64,000 bases of DNA from assembly GCF_001005305.1 (NCBI RefSeq), contig NZ_LBMH01000006.1, positions 1-64,000 of the forward strand, written 5' to 3'. Below the pieces are notes generated by a model. It did not search any database, was not told the origin of the DNA, and saw nothing but the letters and a program-made list of their open reading frames with translations. This DNA comes from Kordia zhangzhouensis (GTDB taxonomy: Bacteria > Bacteroidota > Bacteroidia > Flavobacteriales > Flavobacteriaceae). Made by a program: the position numbers and the translations under genes. Below, piece by piece: positions 38,614-48,544 of the stretch (position 1 is the stretch's first letter; each line of letters begins with the position of its first letter).

Positions 38614-39174
38614 TGAAACTTGATTGATTTGTTTAGCGGGTACGCCAGCGATAATGGAATTATTTGGAAAGCTTTTTGTAACTACAGCACCGCTTCCTAC
38701 AACTACATTTTTCCCTAAGTTTACTCCTTTAAGAATGGTAACATTATTCCCAATAAACACATTTTCATCAATAAAAACTTCTTGTGGCTGCGGATCTGTT
38801 TCGTGTCGTTTGTCAATGTCTAAGTTATGAAAAGAACTATCACTGATATGGCAATTATACCCTATTACTGTATTTTTAGAAATAGTGATTTTTTTTTCAG
38901 CAGTAAATACACACGAATTATTGATTGCCACATTATCTGCAATATAAATATGCGCTAAGCTTTCACGAGCTTCCATATAGCCATATCCACTAAAGAGATA
39001 TGGAGATCGCAATATTCCGAAACTTACATTCTGTCCAAACTCAATTGTCCCATTACCTTCTAGCAATAAAGGTTGAAAACGTTTTGGCTTTCCAATCACG
39101 TTTTTACAGTTACTCAAAAAGTTATATTTCCATACGTTAAAACGAAGTAGATAATGTCTTATGGATTGTTTCAC
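38611..39174 (-). CDS. Hexapeptide-repeat acyltransferase (maltose O-acetyltransferase-like)
   Basis: A 187-residue left-handed beta-helix protein. The hexapeptide repeats run from about residue 70 to 175 (ISKNTVIGYNCHISDSSFHN, VFIDENVFIGNNVTILKGV, NLGKNVVVGSGAVVTKSFPN), ending with SIIAGVPAKQI, the hallmark of the maltose/galactoside acetyltransferase group. It probably O- or N-acetylates a sugar of the surface polysaccharide. Given the FdtA/FdtB-like enzymes nearby it could be the FdtC step, but its N-terminal part is not typical of FdtC. Confidence 0.85.
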   Translation of the reverse strand: MKQSIRHYLLRFNVWKYNFLSNCKNVIGKPKRFQPLLLEGNGTIEFGQNVSFGILRSPYLFSGYGYMEARESLAHIYIADNVAINNSCVFTAEKKITISKNTVIGYNCHISDSSFHNLDIDKRHETDPQPQEVFIDENVFIGNNVTILKGVNLGKNVVVGSGAVVTKSFPNNSIIAGVPAKQINQVS

Positions 39175-39233
39175 TCGTGTTTCCTTATTTTAATGAATTA
39201 AAAATACGTATTTTATACAAGTCTCGGCTTTTT

Positions 39234-40532
39234 TTACTGTTTTTCACTCTCTATTATTCCAAATAAAGATTTTCTAAAGATTGTCACGATTAAAAGTAGT
39301 GCTATAAAGCTTCGAATACAATGCGCCATCACAACTCCTTCAATTCCTTTTGCATTTGTTAAATAAATGCTTAATCCATAAAATAAAAGAATGGAGCTTA
39401 TTTCGACTAATAAATAATGCCCCAACATTTTTTTTGCATATAATTGATACGCAATAACCAATGATATTACTTTAAAAAAATCACCTAAAAGCTGCCAAAA
39501 AAATAAACCTTCAGTTGCTAAAAACTCTTCATTGTATATGATTTTTATGATAGGAACTCGCAAGAAATAAATTCCTAGTAACCCTAAAATAAAAAACGGC
39601 AAGATGGTTTTATAAAAACCAAACACAATATCCCTGAACCCCTGTATAGAGTGATTTTCAGCAAGTTTAGGCAATACATATAACGACAATAAAGAAGTTA
39701 CAAAAATTAAATATTGATTGGAAATTCGAAGCATCGCTTCCCAATATCCTGCTTCTGTTTCTCCTATCGTTTCTATGATATGGTTTCGAACAAATACGTA
39801 GACCATCGGAAAAATAACCGCAGAAACCGCCGCCATTAGGGTATAAGACATAAACTTTTTTACATACCTTTTCGAAAAATGTCTTGAATGGAATTTAGGA
39901 AGTGCTCCGCGTTCTCTATACAGAATTATCAAACTAAAAATTAAGAGTATTGATGGAATGATAATTAACGAGAGTAAAGCTCCGTCCAACTGGTATTGCC
40001 AAACTAACGCTACCGTTACAAGTAAATTGACCAAATAACCCGCTATATTAATTGCAATGAATTGTTTATATTTTTCTAATCCATTGATAATTCCCAAACA
40101 AAACATATTCAATGCATATAATGGTAATACTACTGCAAGTACTCGAAATATGTAACCAAATTCTTTTCCTTCAAAAATCAAATTATTCCAATAAGAAGCT
40201 CCTACAAACAGTCCTATACTAACTAAAATGGTTGCTACAAGAATAATGAACAAAGCCGTAGATAATACCCGTTGAAGTTGGTTTGGCTTGTTTTTATATT
40301 CTGAAGTATATTTTACAATTCCTGAATAAATCCCAAATGTTGCCAAAGCATATATGGTTTTTAGAAAATCTTTTAAATTTCCGACTGATGCCATTCCTTT
40401 AGGTCCTACAAATTCTGCCAATGCTTTTGAAGTCAATACGCCAACCAAAACATTGATTAAAATTGCAAAACTGTTGAAAGAGGTTATTTTCAACAGAATA
40501 TTATTTCCAATATAGGCACGTAGTTTTTTCAA
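39234..40532 (-). CDS. Wzx-type polysaccharide flippase
   Basis: A 432-residue integral membrane protein with 12 predicted segments. The N-terminal [40 protein letters not shown] and [13 protein letters not shown] are typical of O-antigen translocases of the WzxE/MATE-like superfamily. It would flip lipid-linked oligosaccharide units across the inner membrane. It overlaps the end of the aminotransferase gene by four bases, so the amino-sugar step and flipping are co-translated. Confidence 0.88.
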   Translation of the reverse strand: MKKLRAYIGNNILLKITSFNSFAILINVLVGVLTSKALAEFVGPKGMASVGNLKDFLKTIYALATFGIYSGIVKYTSEYKNKPNQLQRVLSTALFIILVATILVSIGLFVGASYWNNLIFEGKEFGYIFRVLAVVLPLYALNMFCLGIINGLEKYKQFIAINIAGYLVNLLVTVALVWQYQLDGALLSLIIIPSILLIFSLIILYRERGALPKFHSRHFSKRYVKKFMSYTLMAAVSAVIFPMVYVFVRNHIIETIGETEAGYWEAMLRISNQYLIFVTSLLSLYVLPKLAENHSIQGFRDIVFGFYKTILPFFILGLLGIYFLRVPIIKIIYNEEFLATEGLFFWQLLGDFFKVISLVIAYQLYAKKMLGHYLLVEISSILLFYGLSIYLTNAKGIEGVVMAHCIRSFIALLLIVTIFRKSLFGIIESEKQ

Positions 40533-41632
40533 GAATACTTATTTAAAACACTAACTATTTTCGTAACTTCTTCTTTTGTTAATAGTGGATTAATTGGCAC
40601 GCTTAAACATGTTGCATGAATTTTTTCCGTAATCGGAAAATGTAGCTCATTCCATTCTTGATATGCTTCTTGTTTATGCGGAGGAATTTCGTAATGAATC
40701 ATCGTTGCTATTCCGTTTTCAAAAAGATATTCCTTTAATTGCATTCGGTTTTCTGTTCTAATAACGAATTGGTGGAAAACATGAGAAGCATCATGAGCAT
40801 ATTTGGGTAAAATAATCTTTGCGTTTTTAATTTCGCTAAGATATCTGCTCGCAATTTTTCGACGAATTTCATTGTCTGCATTCAGTAAAGGTAATTTTAT
40901 ACGTAAAAAAGCAGCTTGAATTTCATCTAATCGATTATTTACCCCTTTATACTGATTGACGTATTTTGAAGAAGTTCCATAATTGCGTAATTTCCTGATG
41001 ATTTCTGCTAATTCAGAATCGTTTGTAGTAACTGCTCCTGCTTCTCCTAACGCTCCTAAATTTTTTGTTGGATAAAAACTAAATCCGGCTGCATCACTAA
41101 GATTTCCTGCTTTTTTACCTTTACTCGTTTCTGCTCCATGTGCTTGTGCTGCATCTTCTATAATCAATAGATTGTGCGCATTTGCTAACTTTTGTAAAGT
41201 AGACATTTCTACCAATTGCCCATACAAATGAACCACCATAATTCCTTTGGTTTTTGGTGTCATGGCTGCTTCGATTTTGGTGCTATCTATAGTGTAGGTT
41301 TCAAGTGTAGGTTCAACCAACACCGGAACCAATCCAACTTTCGAAATTGCTAATATACTTGCGATGTAGGTATTTGCTGGAACGATAATTTCATCTCCTT
41401 CTTTCAGTTTTCCTAAAATTTTATACGCTTCCAATATCAAAATCAACGCATCTAAACCGTTACTTACACCTATGCAAAATTTCGTCCCACAATAATCTGC
41501 AAATGATTGCTCAAAACTTTTTACATTCTCACCTAGCACATAATATCCACTCGTAAGGAATTGCGTGAATTTTTCTTGAAATTCCGTTTCAAAGCGCGCA
41601 TTGAGTTTTTGTAAATCTAAAAACGGTATCAT
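40529..41632 (-). CDS. FdtB/QdtB-like sugar aminotransferase (DegT/DnrJ/EryC1 family)
   Basis: A 367-residue PLP enzyme: [68 protein letters not shown] (Asp for the pyridine nitrogen) and [19 protein letters not shown] with the Schiff-base Lys. This combination is that of the FdtB/QdtB group, which transaminates dTDP-3-keto-6-deoxyhexose. The FdtA-like ketoisomerase at 33667 supplies that substrate. It overlaps the FemAB-like gene upstream and the flippase gene downstream by four bases each. Confidence 0.92.
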   Translation of the reverse strand: MIPFLDLQKLNARFETEFQEKFTQFLTSGYYVLGENVKSFEQSFADYCGTKFCIGVSNGLDALILILEAYKILGKLKEGDEIIVPANTYIASILAISKVGLVPVLVEPTLETYTIDSTKIEAAMTPKTKGIMVVHLYGQLVEMSTLQKLANAHNLLIIEDAAQAHGAETSKGKKAGNLSDAAGFSFYPTKNLGALGEAGAVTTNDSELAEIIRKLRNYGTSSKYVNQYKGVNNRLDEIQAAFLRIKLPLLNADNEIRRKIASRYLSEIKNAKIILPKYAHDASHVFHQFVIRTENRMQLKEYLFENGIATMIHYEIPPHKQEAYQEWNELHFPITEKIHATCLSVPINPLLTKEEVTKIVSVLNKYS

Positions 41633-42567
41633 AGCAAAATTTTAAAAATATCTTGTGTGACACATACACACCCTAATTCTTCTTTTTGTTTTAATAAACC
41701 TGCATTAAACCCTATTTCTGTAGCTGCATCTACAGTTCCCATACTAAAATAGTGCATTCTTTCTTGTTGAAACTTTTCAATTAAGTATATAAATAAATAT
41801 TCTAAAGCACGCAAAGAAGCGCCTTTCTTAGTATTGGCTCCATATTGCGATTTGACTATTTTTTTATGCTTAAAAATAGTTATCCCCGCTAAGATTTCAT
41901 TTTCTAATTTGATATTGTATTGAATGATGTTTTGAGGAAATAACTTTTCTAGTTTTTTAATTTCTTCTAATGAATGTACTGGCGTTGCTTCATATTTGTC
42001 ATTCAATTTTGGAATTAACACCTGATTCCAAAACTCAGAAAGACTCCCCTTTTCTACAATTTCAAAACCTGTATGATGATTTTTTTCGTAATGCTTTAAT
42101 TTGGTTTTATGAATATGAAAACCTGCTCGATAATCAATCGTTAATACCAAATTTCGCGAATGCAATGTCCCCTTTTGTGCTAAAAAATACAACAATTCAT
42201 TGCTTTGAACTGTATAGTAAAAAGAGGGCATTGTTTTGACAACAATTGCGTTACATCCATGTTTTTTTGCATAATTTATAACCAACTCTAATAATTGATA
42301 CACCTCGTATGCATTTTGTTTTTTTTGCAAAATGAAACTTCCAAATGTCAATCCTTGATGCGAGTATAGTGTGTTGTCACGTAGATTTGCAGGAAATAGC
42401 GCTACTAACTTGTCTTTTTTGTATAGTAGTAAGGAATGGTCTTCGAAACGATCACTATGATATTCCATAAAGTTTCGATAGAACAAAAACGAACTATTTG
42501 TCGCTTTTGAAACAAACTCGTCCCAAAGCGCTTGTTGCTCTTTTGTGTATTTAGTTAATGTATAAAT
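41629..42567 (-). CDS. FemAB/GNAT-like acyltransferase, apparent ATT start
   Basis: The reading frame of 312 residues has a GNAT fold of the FemAB type: [20 protein letters not shown] near the start, [40 protein letters not shown], and the C-terminal [16 protein letters not shown]. The family N-terminus ([17 protein letters not shown]) is present in frame, yet no ATG, GTG or TTG precedes it after the stop at 42580-42582. ATT at 42567 stands where relatives have Met. The first standard start, TTG at 42486, would cut off a conserved 27-residue segment. The likely role is transfer of an amino acid or acyl group to a surface sugar. Confidence 0.75.
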   Translation of the reverse strand: MYTLTKYTKEQQALWDEFVSKATNSSFLFYRNFMEYHSDRFEDHSLLLYKKDKLVALFPANLRDNTLYSHQGLTFGSFILQKKQNAYEVYQLLELVINYAKKHGCNAIVVKTMPSFYYTVQSNELLYFLAQKGTLHSRNLVLTIDYRAGFHIHKTKLKHYEKNHHTGFEIVEKGSLSEFWNQVLIPKLNDKYEATPVHSLEEIKKLEKLFPQNIIQYNIKLENEILAGITIFKHKKIVKSQYGANTKKGASLRALEYLFIYLIEKFQQERMHYFSMGTVDAATEIGFNAGLLKQKEELGCVCVTQDIFKILL

Positions 42568-42690
42568 TGAGTTGGTCTTTTAGAAAAAGTGAAGTTACTA
42601 ATTTTAATGTGAGTTTGGTAAAAGTCGTATAGAAAAATAGTTTTGACTTTGTAGAACTATCTTTATTACTTTTAAATGATATGAAAAAAC

Positions 42691-44169
42691 TCACTTTTGC
42701 ACCTTTTCAAAAACTACATTTCCTTCGCTGTCAATATATTTATACACATTTCCCCAAAAACCATTTTTAATGATTGAATAACTAGCATCTTCTTGCAGAT
42801 GATTTAACAATGATTTGTTTTCGCCTAAGTACGCAAATAGTGTTCTAAAAAGATTGACAGGTGTTTTAAGTTTTTCATCGTACTCGGGTGCAAGTTTATT
42901 AGGCCATTTAATTGCCAATGCCGCAGAAAACCCAGAATATATTAGTTCTCTATCTGTTTGTTTTTGGAAAAGTTCTTTCGTGTAATTAAGTCCGACGTAG
43001 CCACCGTGATCCGCTGCAATGACAATCAAACCATTTGGATCATTTTCCGTAATAACAGCAACTATTTCACGCAACCACTTATTGGCTTCTTTTATTTGCA
43101 TAAGGTAATTTTCTCGCTCTTTTTTTACACCTAATGCTTGCTCTTTAAAAGTGGTAATATGTCCTGGAGCAATTTTTTCAATAAAGTAAAAATTACGTTT
43201 CCCTTGTTGTTCTTGGATTGTTTCTTTTAATGGTTCGATGAGTTTTTTTTGTATTCCAAATGCTCCAATTCCAAACCAAGGAACTTCATTCATAGGAAAA
43301 TTGCTCTTGTCATAAGCAATTGTTGGTCGGTTGAGCAAAATGTATGGATTTTCAATAAAAAGAAAGGTTTGATACTCATTCTTCTTTAGCGTTTCTATTA
43401 CTGGATTGTTTCCTGCTATGACTTCTCTTGCACCAAATAACTGTTCTCCATGATAATGATGCTTCATGGCAAACATAGAGCTGTTGGATAGTATGGTTGA
43501 AGTATAATTACTACGATAATTGGTATATAGCTTGAATCCACTTGTTTCTAGGAATGATTCAAATTCACTATTCTCAAAATTGTATGGATTTTTAGCCAAT
43601 TCACGAAAATTCACATAACCATCTGGTTGAATTATGTATATGTTTGGAAACTGCTTGAATTTTGTTTCTACAATGGCATCAGGTTGTTCTTGCCAGATAT
43701 TTGAAGAGCTAATAGCTCGAAATAATGTGGGCAATAGAGTTATAAATGCAACAAATGCCATTATGAATTGGATTACTACAATTTTTTTGTACTGCTTCCT
43801 AAGTATAATTGCGAATACCACAGAAACAATCATTGCCAATAAAATAAGCTTTCGATGTTGAAAACTATACATTCTTCCTACAAAATAAAAACTAAAAAAC
43901 GCTGCATTCAGTATTGGCAACAAATACGGTTGCAATTTTTGCAACGGCTTGATATACTGTACGCATTTCCAAGAAATTACACATACAATTATAGGCAATA
44001 TTAAATAGGCAGCTAAAATTACCACCAACTGAAATACCGAATTTACCAGCATAAAATTGGAATGGTATACATATATGAATGAGTATAAACCTGCAGCTAT
44101 TGCAAATACAATTGGGTATTCACGCTGACTGGCTACAAATTTTTCTATATGTTTCCGTATGGCTGACAT
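42691..44169 (-). CDS. Membrane protein with sulfatase/alkaline-phosphatase-fold domain
   Basis: A 492-residue protein with five hydrophobic segments in the first 160 residues, then a large domain of the sulfatase/phosphoethanolamine-transferase superfamily. FPNIYIIQPDGYVNF provides the first metal-binding Asp, TILSNSSMFAMKHH lies at the usual nucleophile position (Ser/Thr, no Cys), and LIVIAADHGGYVG carries the metal-binding DH. It may transfer a phospho-group to surface glycans, but the substrate is unknown. It overlaps the methyltransferase stop by one base (TAATG). Confidence 0.75.
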   Translation of the reverse strand: MSAIRKHIEKFVASQREYPIVFAIAAGLYSFIYVYHSNFMLVNSVFQLVVILAAYLILPIIVCVISWKCVQYIKPLQKLQPYLLPILNAAFFSFYFVGRMYSFQHRKLILLAMIVSVVFAIILRKQYKKIVVIQFIMAFVAFITLLPTLFRAISSSNIWQEQPDAIVETKFKQFPNIYIIQPDGYVNFRELAKNPYNFENSEFESFLETSGFKLYTNYRSNYTSTILSNSSMFAMKHHYHGEQLFGAREVIAGNNPVIETLKKNEYQTFLFIENPYILLNRPTIAYDKSNFPMNEVPWFGIGAFGIQKKLIEPLKETIQEQQGKRNFYFIEKIAPGHITTFKEQALGVKKERENYLMQIKEANKWLREIVAVITENDPNGLIVIAADHGGYVGLNYTKELFQKQTDRELIYSGFSAALAIKWPNKLAPEYDEKLKTPVNLFRTLFAYLGENKSLLNHLQEDASYSIIKNGFWGNVYKYIDSEGNVVFEKVQK

Positions 44170-45551
44170 TATTTTTTCTTTTTGAAAAGATACAGTACAC
44201 GCTCTGAATCATTAATTGGTCGTTTATCAACTAACTCAAAATAAAAACTATATGCTTTTTCAAAATTTTCTATTTGGTAATGTTCAAAATGATTTTTGAA
44301 TTCTGCTTTTGCATTGAGCAACCGTTGAACATATGAATCTGTTCGCTTTGGGAATTCAATTAAAAGGTTGTTAGAAATTGATGCAAAAAATTGAGCTGAA
44401 TTTTCAAAAGGCACATTCCCTGTTAGTGACAGATGATGAATTAACGCTAATGCAAGTGTTACATCGGGTTGGAAGTTTGCTACACGTTTGATGAATGAAA
44501 AACGTTCTGTATTTTGAAAACCGATAGCTGGAGAAGGGTTTAACAGATCAATCGTAAAAGGAATTATATGTGCTTCTTTGTTTTTCTTAACCAAATAATA
44601 ATTTTGATTGACTGCATTATTGTCAATATCGCCTACCAATGCAAGTGTGATATCAGCACTTATTTGCCGCACAAAAGTTCCGTCGTTTCCACCAACATCA
44701 ATTATTTTCTTAGCATTTAGCTGCTGAATCCAATCGTTGATAATTGTTGATTTTTGTTGAAAAGCCGTATCTGAATAGTTGGTTTTTTGATAGTAATCTC
44801 CCCATTCAGATTGCTCCTTGAGCTTTATTTTTTTTATATAATTGTATAAACTATCAATAATATTAAACAGCCCTTTTTTAGACAATGTAGCTTGTTTCCT
44901 TTTCTCTACATTTTCTTCTTGATGCTTGTGCTCATATCTTGCTAACAAATGAATATTAGTATATAAAAACGGATTCAACTTGGTTCGAGTTGGTAGCAAG
45001 GATGAGAGCAACTTCAACGGAATTCCATCGATAAAACTAGTCATTGTTTTTAAAAAATCTGCTCCATGATATTTAGCTAACACCAAAGGCCCTAAAAAGT
45101 GTGTAATGAATTGTTTGTAAGCTCGCCAAGGTGTATTTTCTTTATAAAAATCTAACGAAAGTGTATCAATAAAGATTGCCTTTCCATGAAAAAAAGCAAC
45201 ATTATAAGCAGTTGCATCTTTTAACGAAAACCCATGTTGCAATGCATATTTTTGAAGCTTAAGTGTCAGTAAAGCAGCTTCTTTATATTGTTGAAAACTC
45301 CATTCGTATGGATAGGTAATAAAAGGAATTTGTGTTGGCTGAATGTGAATTTCAGTTTCAGAAACTTTCAATTCTTCATGCGGTATCAATAATTGATGCT
45401 GAAATGCCTTTTGAAAAAAACCAGTATTTTGTAGCGCTTTGTATTGCGAAAAATAGGTAGAAAAAATAACTCGCTTAATAATTCCATTCTCTACATACAC
45501 GTGTCCACTAGGATCGCGATAGGAAGAAGCATGACGCGAATTATTGGTCAT
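44169..45551 (-). CDS. Class I SAM-dependent methyltransferase (NoeA-like)
   Basis: A 460-residue protein. The C-terminal half holds a Rossmann methyltransferase: IIDVGGNDGTFVRQIS (SAM loop), LVGDIDNNAV (acidic residue after strand 2) and LALALIHHLSLTGN. The N-terminal half (KDATAYNVAFFHGKAIFIDT, FITHFLGPLVLAKY) resembles the nodulation protein NoeA group. The start MTNNSRHASS at 45551 is preferred: it reduces the overlap with the small membrane protein gene to 11 bases versus 41 for the earlier ATG at 45581. The methyl acceptor is unknown. Confidence 0.8.
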   Translation of the reverse strand: MTNNSRHASSYRDPSGHVYVENGIIKRVIFSTYFSQYKALQNTGFFQKAFQHQLLIPHEELKVSETEIHIQPTQIPFITYPYEWSFQQYKEAALLTLKLQKYALQHGFSLKDATAYNVAFFHGKAIFIDTLSLDFYKENTPWRAYKQFITHFLGPLVLAKYHGADFLKTMTSFIDGIPLKLLSSLLPTRTKLNPFLYTNIHLLARYEHKHQEENVEKRKQATLSKKGLFNIIDSLYNYIKKIKLKEQSEWGDYYQKTNYSDTAFQQKSTIINDWIQQLNAKKIIDVGGNDGTFVRQISADITLALVGDIDNNAVNQNYYLVKKNKEAHIIPFTIDLLNPSPAIGFQNTERFSFIKRVANFQPDVTLALALIHHLSLTGNVPFENSAQFFASISNNLLIEFPKRTDSYVQRLLNAKAEFKNHFEHYQIENFEKAYSFYFELVDKRPINDSERVLYLFKKKK

Positions 45552-45750
45552 TTTTAGATGGTTTTTTGAGTGATTTGTCATCTACATCGATATCGTCAAA
45601 AACTTCTTCAGAAGACTCCTTATGAAGTCCAAAAATAGTTTTGATTTTATATTTGATACTTTTATAGAATACTGCAACTCCTGCAACAACTGCAACAGCA
45701 GCTTGTGCTAACATTGCGCCTAAACCCGCATCAAAATAAAGAAATTCCAT
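45541..45750 (-). CDS. Small single-span membrane protein
   Basis: A 69-residue protein: a glycine- and alanine-rich hydrophobic stretch (AGLGAMLAQAAVAVVAGVAV), then a basic segment (FYKSIKYKIKTIFG), then an acidic tail. A single helix with cytoplasmic C-terminus is likely. It overlaps the methyltransferase gene and is followed by it in the operon. No family recognised, but small proteins like this occur next to such methyltransferase/sulfatase pairs in Flavobacteriia as far as I recall. Confidence 0.7.
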   Translation of the reverse strand: MEFLYFDAGLGAMLAQAAVAVVAGVAVFYKSIKYKIKTIFGLHKESSEEVFDDIDVDDKSLKKPSKNDQ

Positions 45751-45781
45751 ACTATCTGATTTCTGGTAAAGATATAAAATT

Positions 45782-46021
45782 TTACTTTTTACGAGCGCTC
45801 AAGTGATAGATATTGATGCCTAAAATTGCTAAGTTGGTAATGATTATTGGCAATCCTACACGTAATGTTGGCATTAAGCAACCATACACAACAAAAAGCA
45901 AACAACCAATTCCATTAATCATTCGTAACTTTTTTAAATCTTTCATTGTAAATGAAATCAATACTGCTATTGATGCCATATATCCAATCCACTCTGTAAT
46001 TGTAATTCCTAGAATATCCAT
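45782..46021 (-). CDS. YgjV/SemiSWEET-like small membrane protein
   Basis: A 79-residue protein with three hydrophobic helices. EWIGYMASIAVLISFTMKDL, KKLRMINGIGCLLFVVYG and LGINIYHL are characteristic of YgjV-like (Imp-YgjV) and PQ-loop half-transporters, which work as dimers. Relatives are sometimes mislabelled uroporphyrinogen decarboxylase. The transported substrate is unknown. It heads a possible minus-strand operon of four genes ending at 42691. Confidence 0.75.
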   Translation of the reverse strand: MDILGITITEWIGYMASIAVLISFTMKDLKKLRMINGIGCLLFVVYGCLMPTLRVGLPIIITNLAILGINIYHLSARKK

Positions 46022-46080
46022 AGTATAAATTTAAAATTATTGATTGAAAAGTTTCTAATACTGTAGAAATTATTTGTGAT

Positions 46081-46117
46081 AAAAAAGGTTTCACTACAAT
46101 GTGTAATGAAACCTTTT
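46081..46117 (-). terminator. Terminator of typA
   Basis: AAAAGGTTTCA (46083-46093), 13-base loop, TGAAACCTTTT (46107-46117), 11-base-pair perfect stem, ending in a T-run on the minus strand. Confidence 0.8.
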
Positions 46118-46140
46118 AAGTATTTAATATGTTATATTTT

Positions 46141-47940
46141 TTAAATTGATTTATTACGCTTTCGTTCTACTTCTGTAAGATATATTTTTCGAAGTCGTAA
46201 ATGATTTGGCGTTACTTCTACATATTCATCTTTTTGAATATATTCTAACGCTTCTTCTAATGAGAATTTGATTGCTGGAACAATTTTCGCTTTGTCATCT
46301 GCTCCGGCAGAACGTACGTTTGATAACTTTTTAGTTTTAGTAACGTTGATTGTCATATCGTCTCCACGAGAGTTTTCTCCAATCACTTGTCCTTCATAAA
46401 TTTCTTCTCCTGGATCGATAAAAAACTTTCCTCGTTCTTGTAATTTATCAATAGAATACGGAATTGCTGTTCCTTTTTCCATTGATACTAGTGACCCATT
46501 TTGACGTTCTGGAATACCACCTCGAACTGGCTGATATTCTTTGAATCTATGAGCCATGATTGCTTCTCCAGCAGTAGCTGTTAACAATTGATTACGCAAC
46601 CCAATAATACCACGTGATGGAATTAAAAATTCACAAATCATACGATCACCTTTGGCTTCCATACTTAATAAATCACCTTTACGAAGCGTGACCATTTCTA
46701 CCGCTTTTCCAGAAACATGCTCTGGCAAATCTATTGTCAATTCTTCAATAGGCTCACATTTTACACCATCAATTTCTTTGATAATTACTTGCGGCTGACC
46801 AATTTGCAGTTCATATCCTTCTCTACGCATCGTTTCAATCAATACAGACAAGTGTAATACACCACGACCAAATACTAAGAATTTGTCTGCACTATCCGTT
46901 TCTTGTACACGAAGTGCTAAGTTTTTTTCTAATTCTTTTGTTAAGCGGTCTTTGATATGGCGAGAGGTAACATATTTTCCATCTTTTCCAAAGAAAGGAG
47001 AATCGTTGATAGTAAACAACATGCTCATCGTTGGTTCATCGATTGCAATGGTTTGTAATCCTTCAGGATTTTCAGCATCTGCAATTGTATCACCTATTTC
47101 AAAACCTTCTAATCCAACAATTGCACAAATATCACCTACCTGAATTTCAGTCGCTTTTTTACGTCCTAATCCTTCAAAAGTGTGTAATTCTTTAATTCTT
47201 GATTTTACCGTAGAACCATCACGCTTTACCAATGACACTTGCATCCCTTCTTTTAATGTTCCGCGTTGCAAACGTCCAATAGCAATTCGCCCTGTGAAAG
47301 AAGAGTAATCTAACGAGGTAATTAACATTTGTGTACTTCCTTCATCAAATTTCGGAGAAGGAATATGCTCCATTACCATATCTAATAAAGGCTCGATAGA
47401 GTCTGTTTGTTTTTGCCAATCGTCTGACATCCAGTTTTGCTTTGCAGAACCGTAGACTACAGGAAAATCCAACTGCCATTCTTCAGCTCCTAATTCAAAC
47501 ATTAGGTCAAATACTTTTTCATACACTTCATCAGGTGTACAATTTTCTTTGTCTACTTTATTGACAACTACACAAGGTTTTAATCCTAAATCAATTGCCT
47601 TTTGCAACACAAAACGAGTTTGCGGCATAGGCCCTTCAAAAGCATCTACTAATAGTAAAACACCATCTGCCATATTCAATACACGCTCTACTTCTCCACC
47701 AAAATCGGCGTGCCCTGGTGTATCAATAATATTGATTTTAGTTCCTTTGTAAGTAACAGATACGTTTTTAGACGTAATAGTGATTCCTCGTTCACGCTCC
47801 AAGTCGTTGTTATCGAGAATCAAATCACCTGTATTTTCGTTTTCACGAAATAGCTGACAGTGATACATTATTTTATCAACCAAGGTTGTTTTTCCGTGGT
47901 CAACGTGTGCAATAATTGCGATATTTTTAATTGAAGCCAT
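46141..47940 (-). CDS. typA: Translational GTPase TypA/BipA
   Basis: A ribosome-associated GTPase that aids growth and ribosome assembly under stress. The 599-residue protein has the G1 motif AHVDHGKTTLVD, G2 RGITI, G3 DTPGHADFGG, G4 NKVDK and G5 GSAKQ. The EF-G-like domains follow (FGRGVLHLSVLIETMRREGY) and the TypA-specific C-terminal domain (VEVTPNHLRLRK). A typical-length single gene with its own promoter and a strong terminator. Confidence 0.97.
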   Translation of the reverse strand: MASIKNIAIIAHVDHGKTTLVDKIMYHCQLFRENENTGDLILDNNDLERERGITITSKNVSVTYKGTKINIIDTPGHADFGGEVERVLNMADGVLLLVDAFEGPMPQTRFVLQKAIDLGLKPCVVVNKVDKENCTPDEVYEKVFDLMFELGAEEWQLDFPVVYGSAKQNWMSDDWQKQTDSIEPLLDMVMEHIPSPKFDEGSTQMLITSLDYSSFTGRIAIGRLQRGTLKEGMQVSLVKRDGSTVKSRIKELHTFEGLGRKKATEIQVGDICAIVGLEGFEIGDTIADAENPEGLQTIAIDEPTMSMLFTINDSPFFGKDGKYVTSRHIKDRLTKELEKNLALRVQETDSADKFLVFGRGVLHLSVLIETMRREGYELQIGQPQVIIKEIDGVKCEPIEELTIDLPEHVSGKAVEMVTLRKGDLLSMEAKGDRMICEFLIPSRGIIGLRNQLLTATAGEAIMAHRFKEYQPVRGGIPERQNGSLVSMEKGTAIPYSIDKLQERGKFFIDPGEEIYEGQVIGENSRGDDMTINVTKTKKLSNVRSAGADDKAKIVPAIKFSLEEALEYIQKDEYVEVTPNHLRLRKIYLTEVERKRNKSI

Positions 47941-47962
47941 TGCGCCTTTATTTTTAAGCGTG

Positions 47963-47989
47963 CAAATGTACAGTTTATTTAATAGACAA
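47963..47989 (-). promoter_or_regulatory. Promoter of typA
   Basis: Minus strand: TTG (47989-47987), a 16-base spacer (slightly short), TACATTTG (47970-47963), an exact -7 box 22 bases before the ATG. Confidence 0.6.
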
Positions 47990-48184
47990 AAGAATTTTAC
48001 TTACTTTTTTAGCTTAAATTATTGTTAACTAATATTTTACTTGATTTCTACCTGTGTTTCAACAGGTTTTAGCTAAAAGAAATGCGTTTCTATGTTTTCC
48101 TAGTACTTTCTTTCATGTGTTTCCGTAAGCTATTCACATATGAATCTTGTAACTTATCAACTGTTTAACCATAAAAAAATTACT

Positions 48185-48394
48185 ATGTTAAAAAGTATTT
48201 TACGTATCCAAGGGACTAAAATTTTGAGTAAAAAAGAGCAACAAAACGTAACAGGCGGAAATAGTTGTAACTCTTATAATGGTCCAAGTTGTTTTGGTCC
48301 AATGCCTGGCTGCGCAAGCTGTGCCAGATGGCAAGCCTTACCGTTAGAATATAAAAACTGTGCTTTTGTAGATGTTTCGTGTGCTGAAAATTAA
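48185..48394 (+). CDS. GG-leader Cys-rich peptide (lanthipeptide-precursor-like)
   Basis: A 69-residue peptide. The start at ATG 48185 (MLKSILRIQGTKILSKKEQQ) is preferred over 48140 because the leader then fits the family. The leader ends VTGG, followed by a core with six cysteines (SCNSYNGPSCFGPMPGCASC, NCAFVDVSC). Such double-Gly leaders are processed during export of bacteriocins and lanthipeptides. No modification enzymes or dedicated transporter nearby. A hairpin follows the stop. It is monocistronic between typA and a lipoprotein gene. Confidence 0.7.
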   Translation: MLKSILRIQGTKILSKKEQQNVTGGNSCNSYNGPSCFGPMPGCASCARWQALPLEYKNCAFVDVSCAEN

Positions 48395-48406
48395 ACACTA
48401 AAACCT

Positions 48407-48440
48407 GAGCGACGTTGTTGCGTCGCTCTCTCTTCAACTT
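48407..48440 (+). terminator. Terminator of the GG-leader peptide gene
   Basis: GAGCGACG, 6-base loop, CGTCGCTC (48407-48428), G/C-rich 8-base-pair stem. It is followed by a pyrimidine-rich tract rather than a pure T-run. Confidence 0.6.
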
Positions 48441-48544
48441 CTCTTAAAAATTGCTAGACAACCCATCTTCCTTCTTTTTAATCAATCTTTCTAGTAAAAA
48501 AAGTTTCTTTCGGTCTTTTCTATCTATTAATTGGTATATATTTT

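Noticed and set aside
42481-42486. TTG at 42486 as the start of the FemAB-like gene
   Set aside because: It would remove a 27-residue segment (including [14 protein letters not shown]) that has family character; ATT at 42567 fits better.
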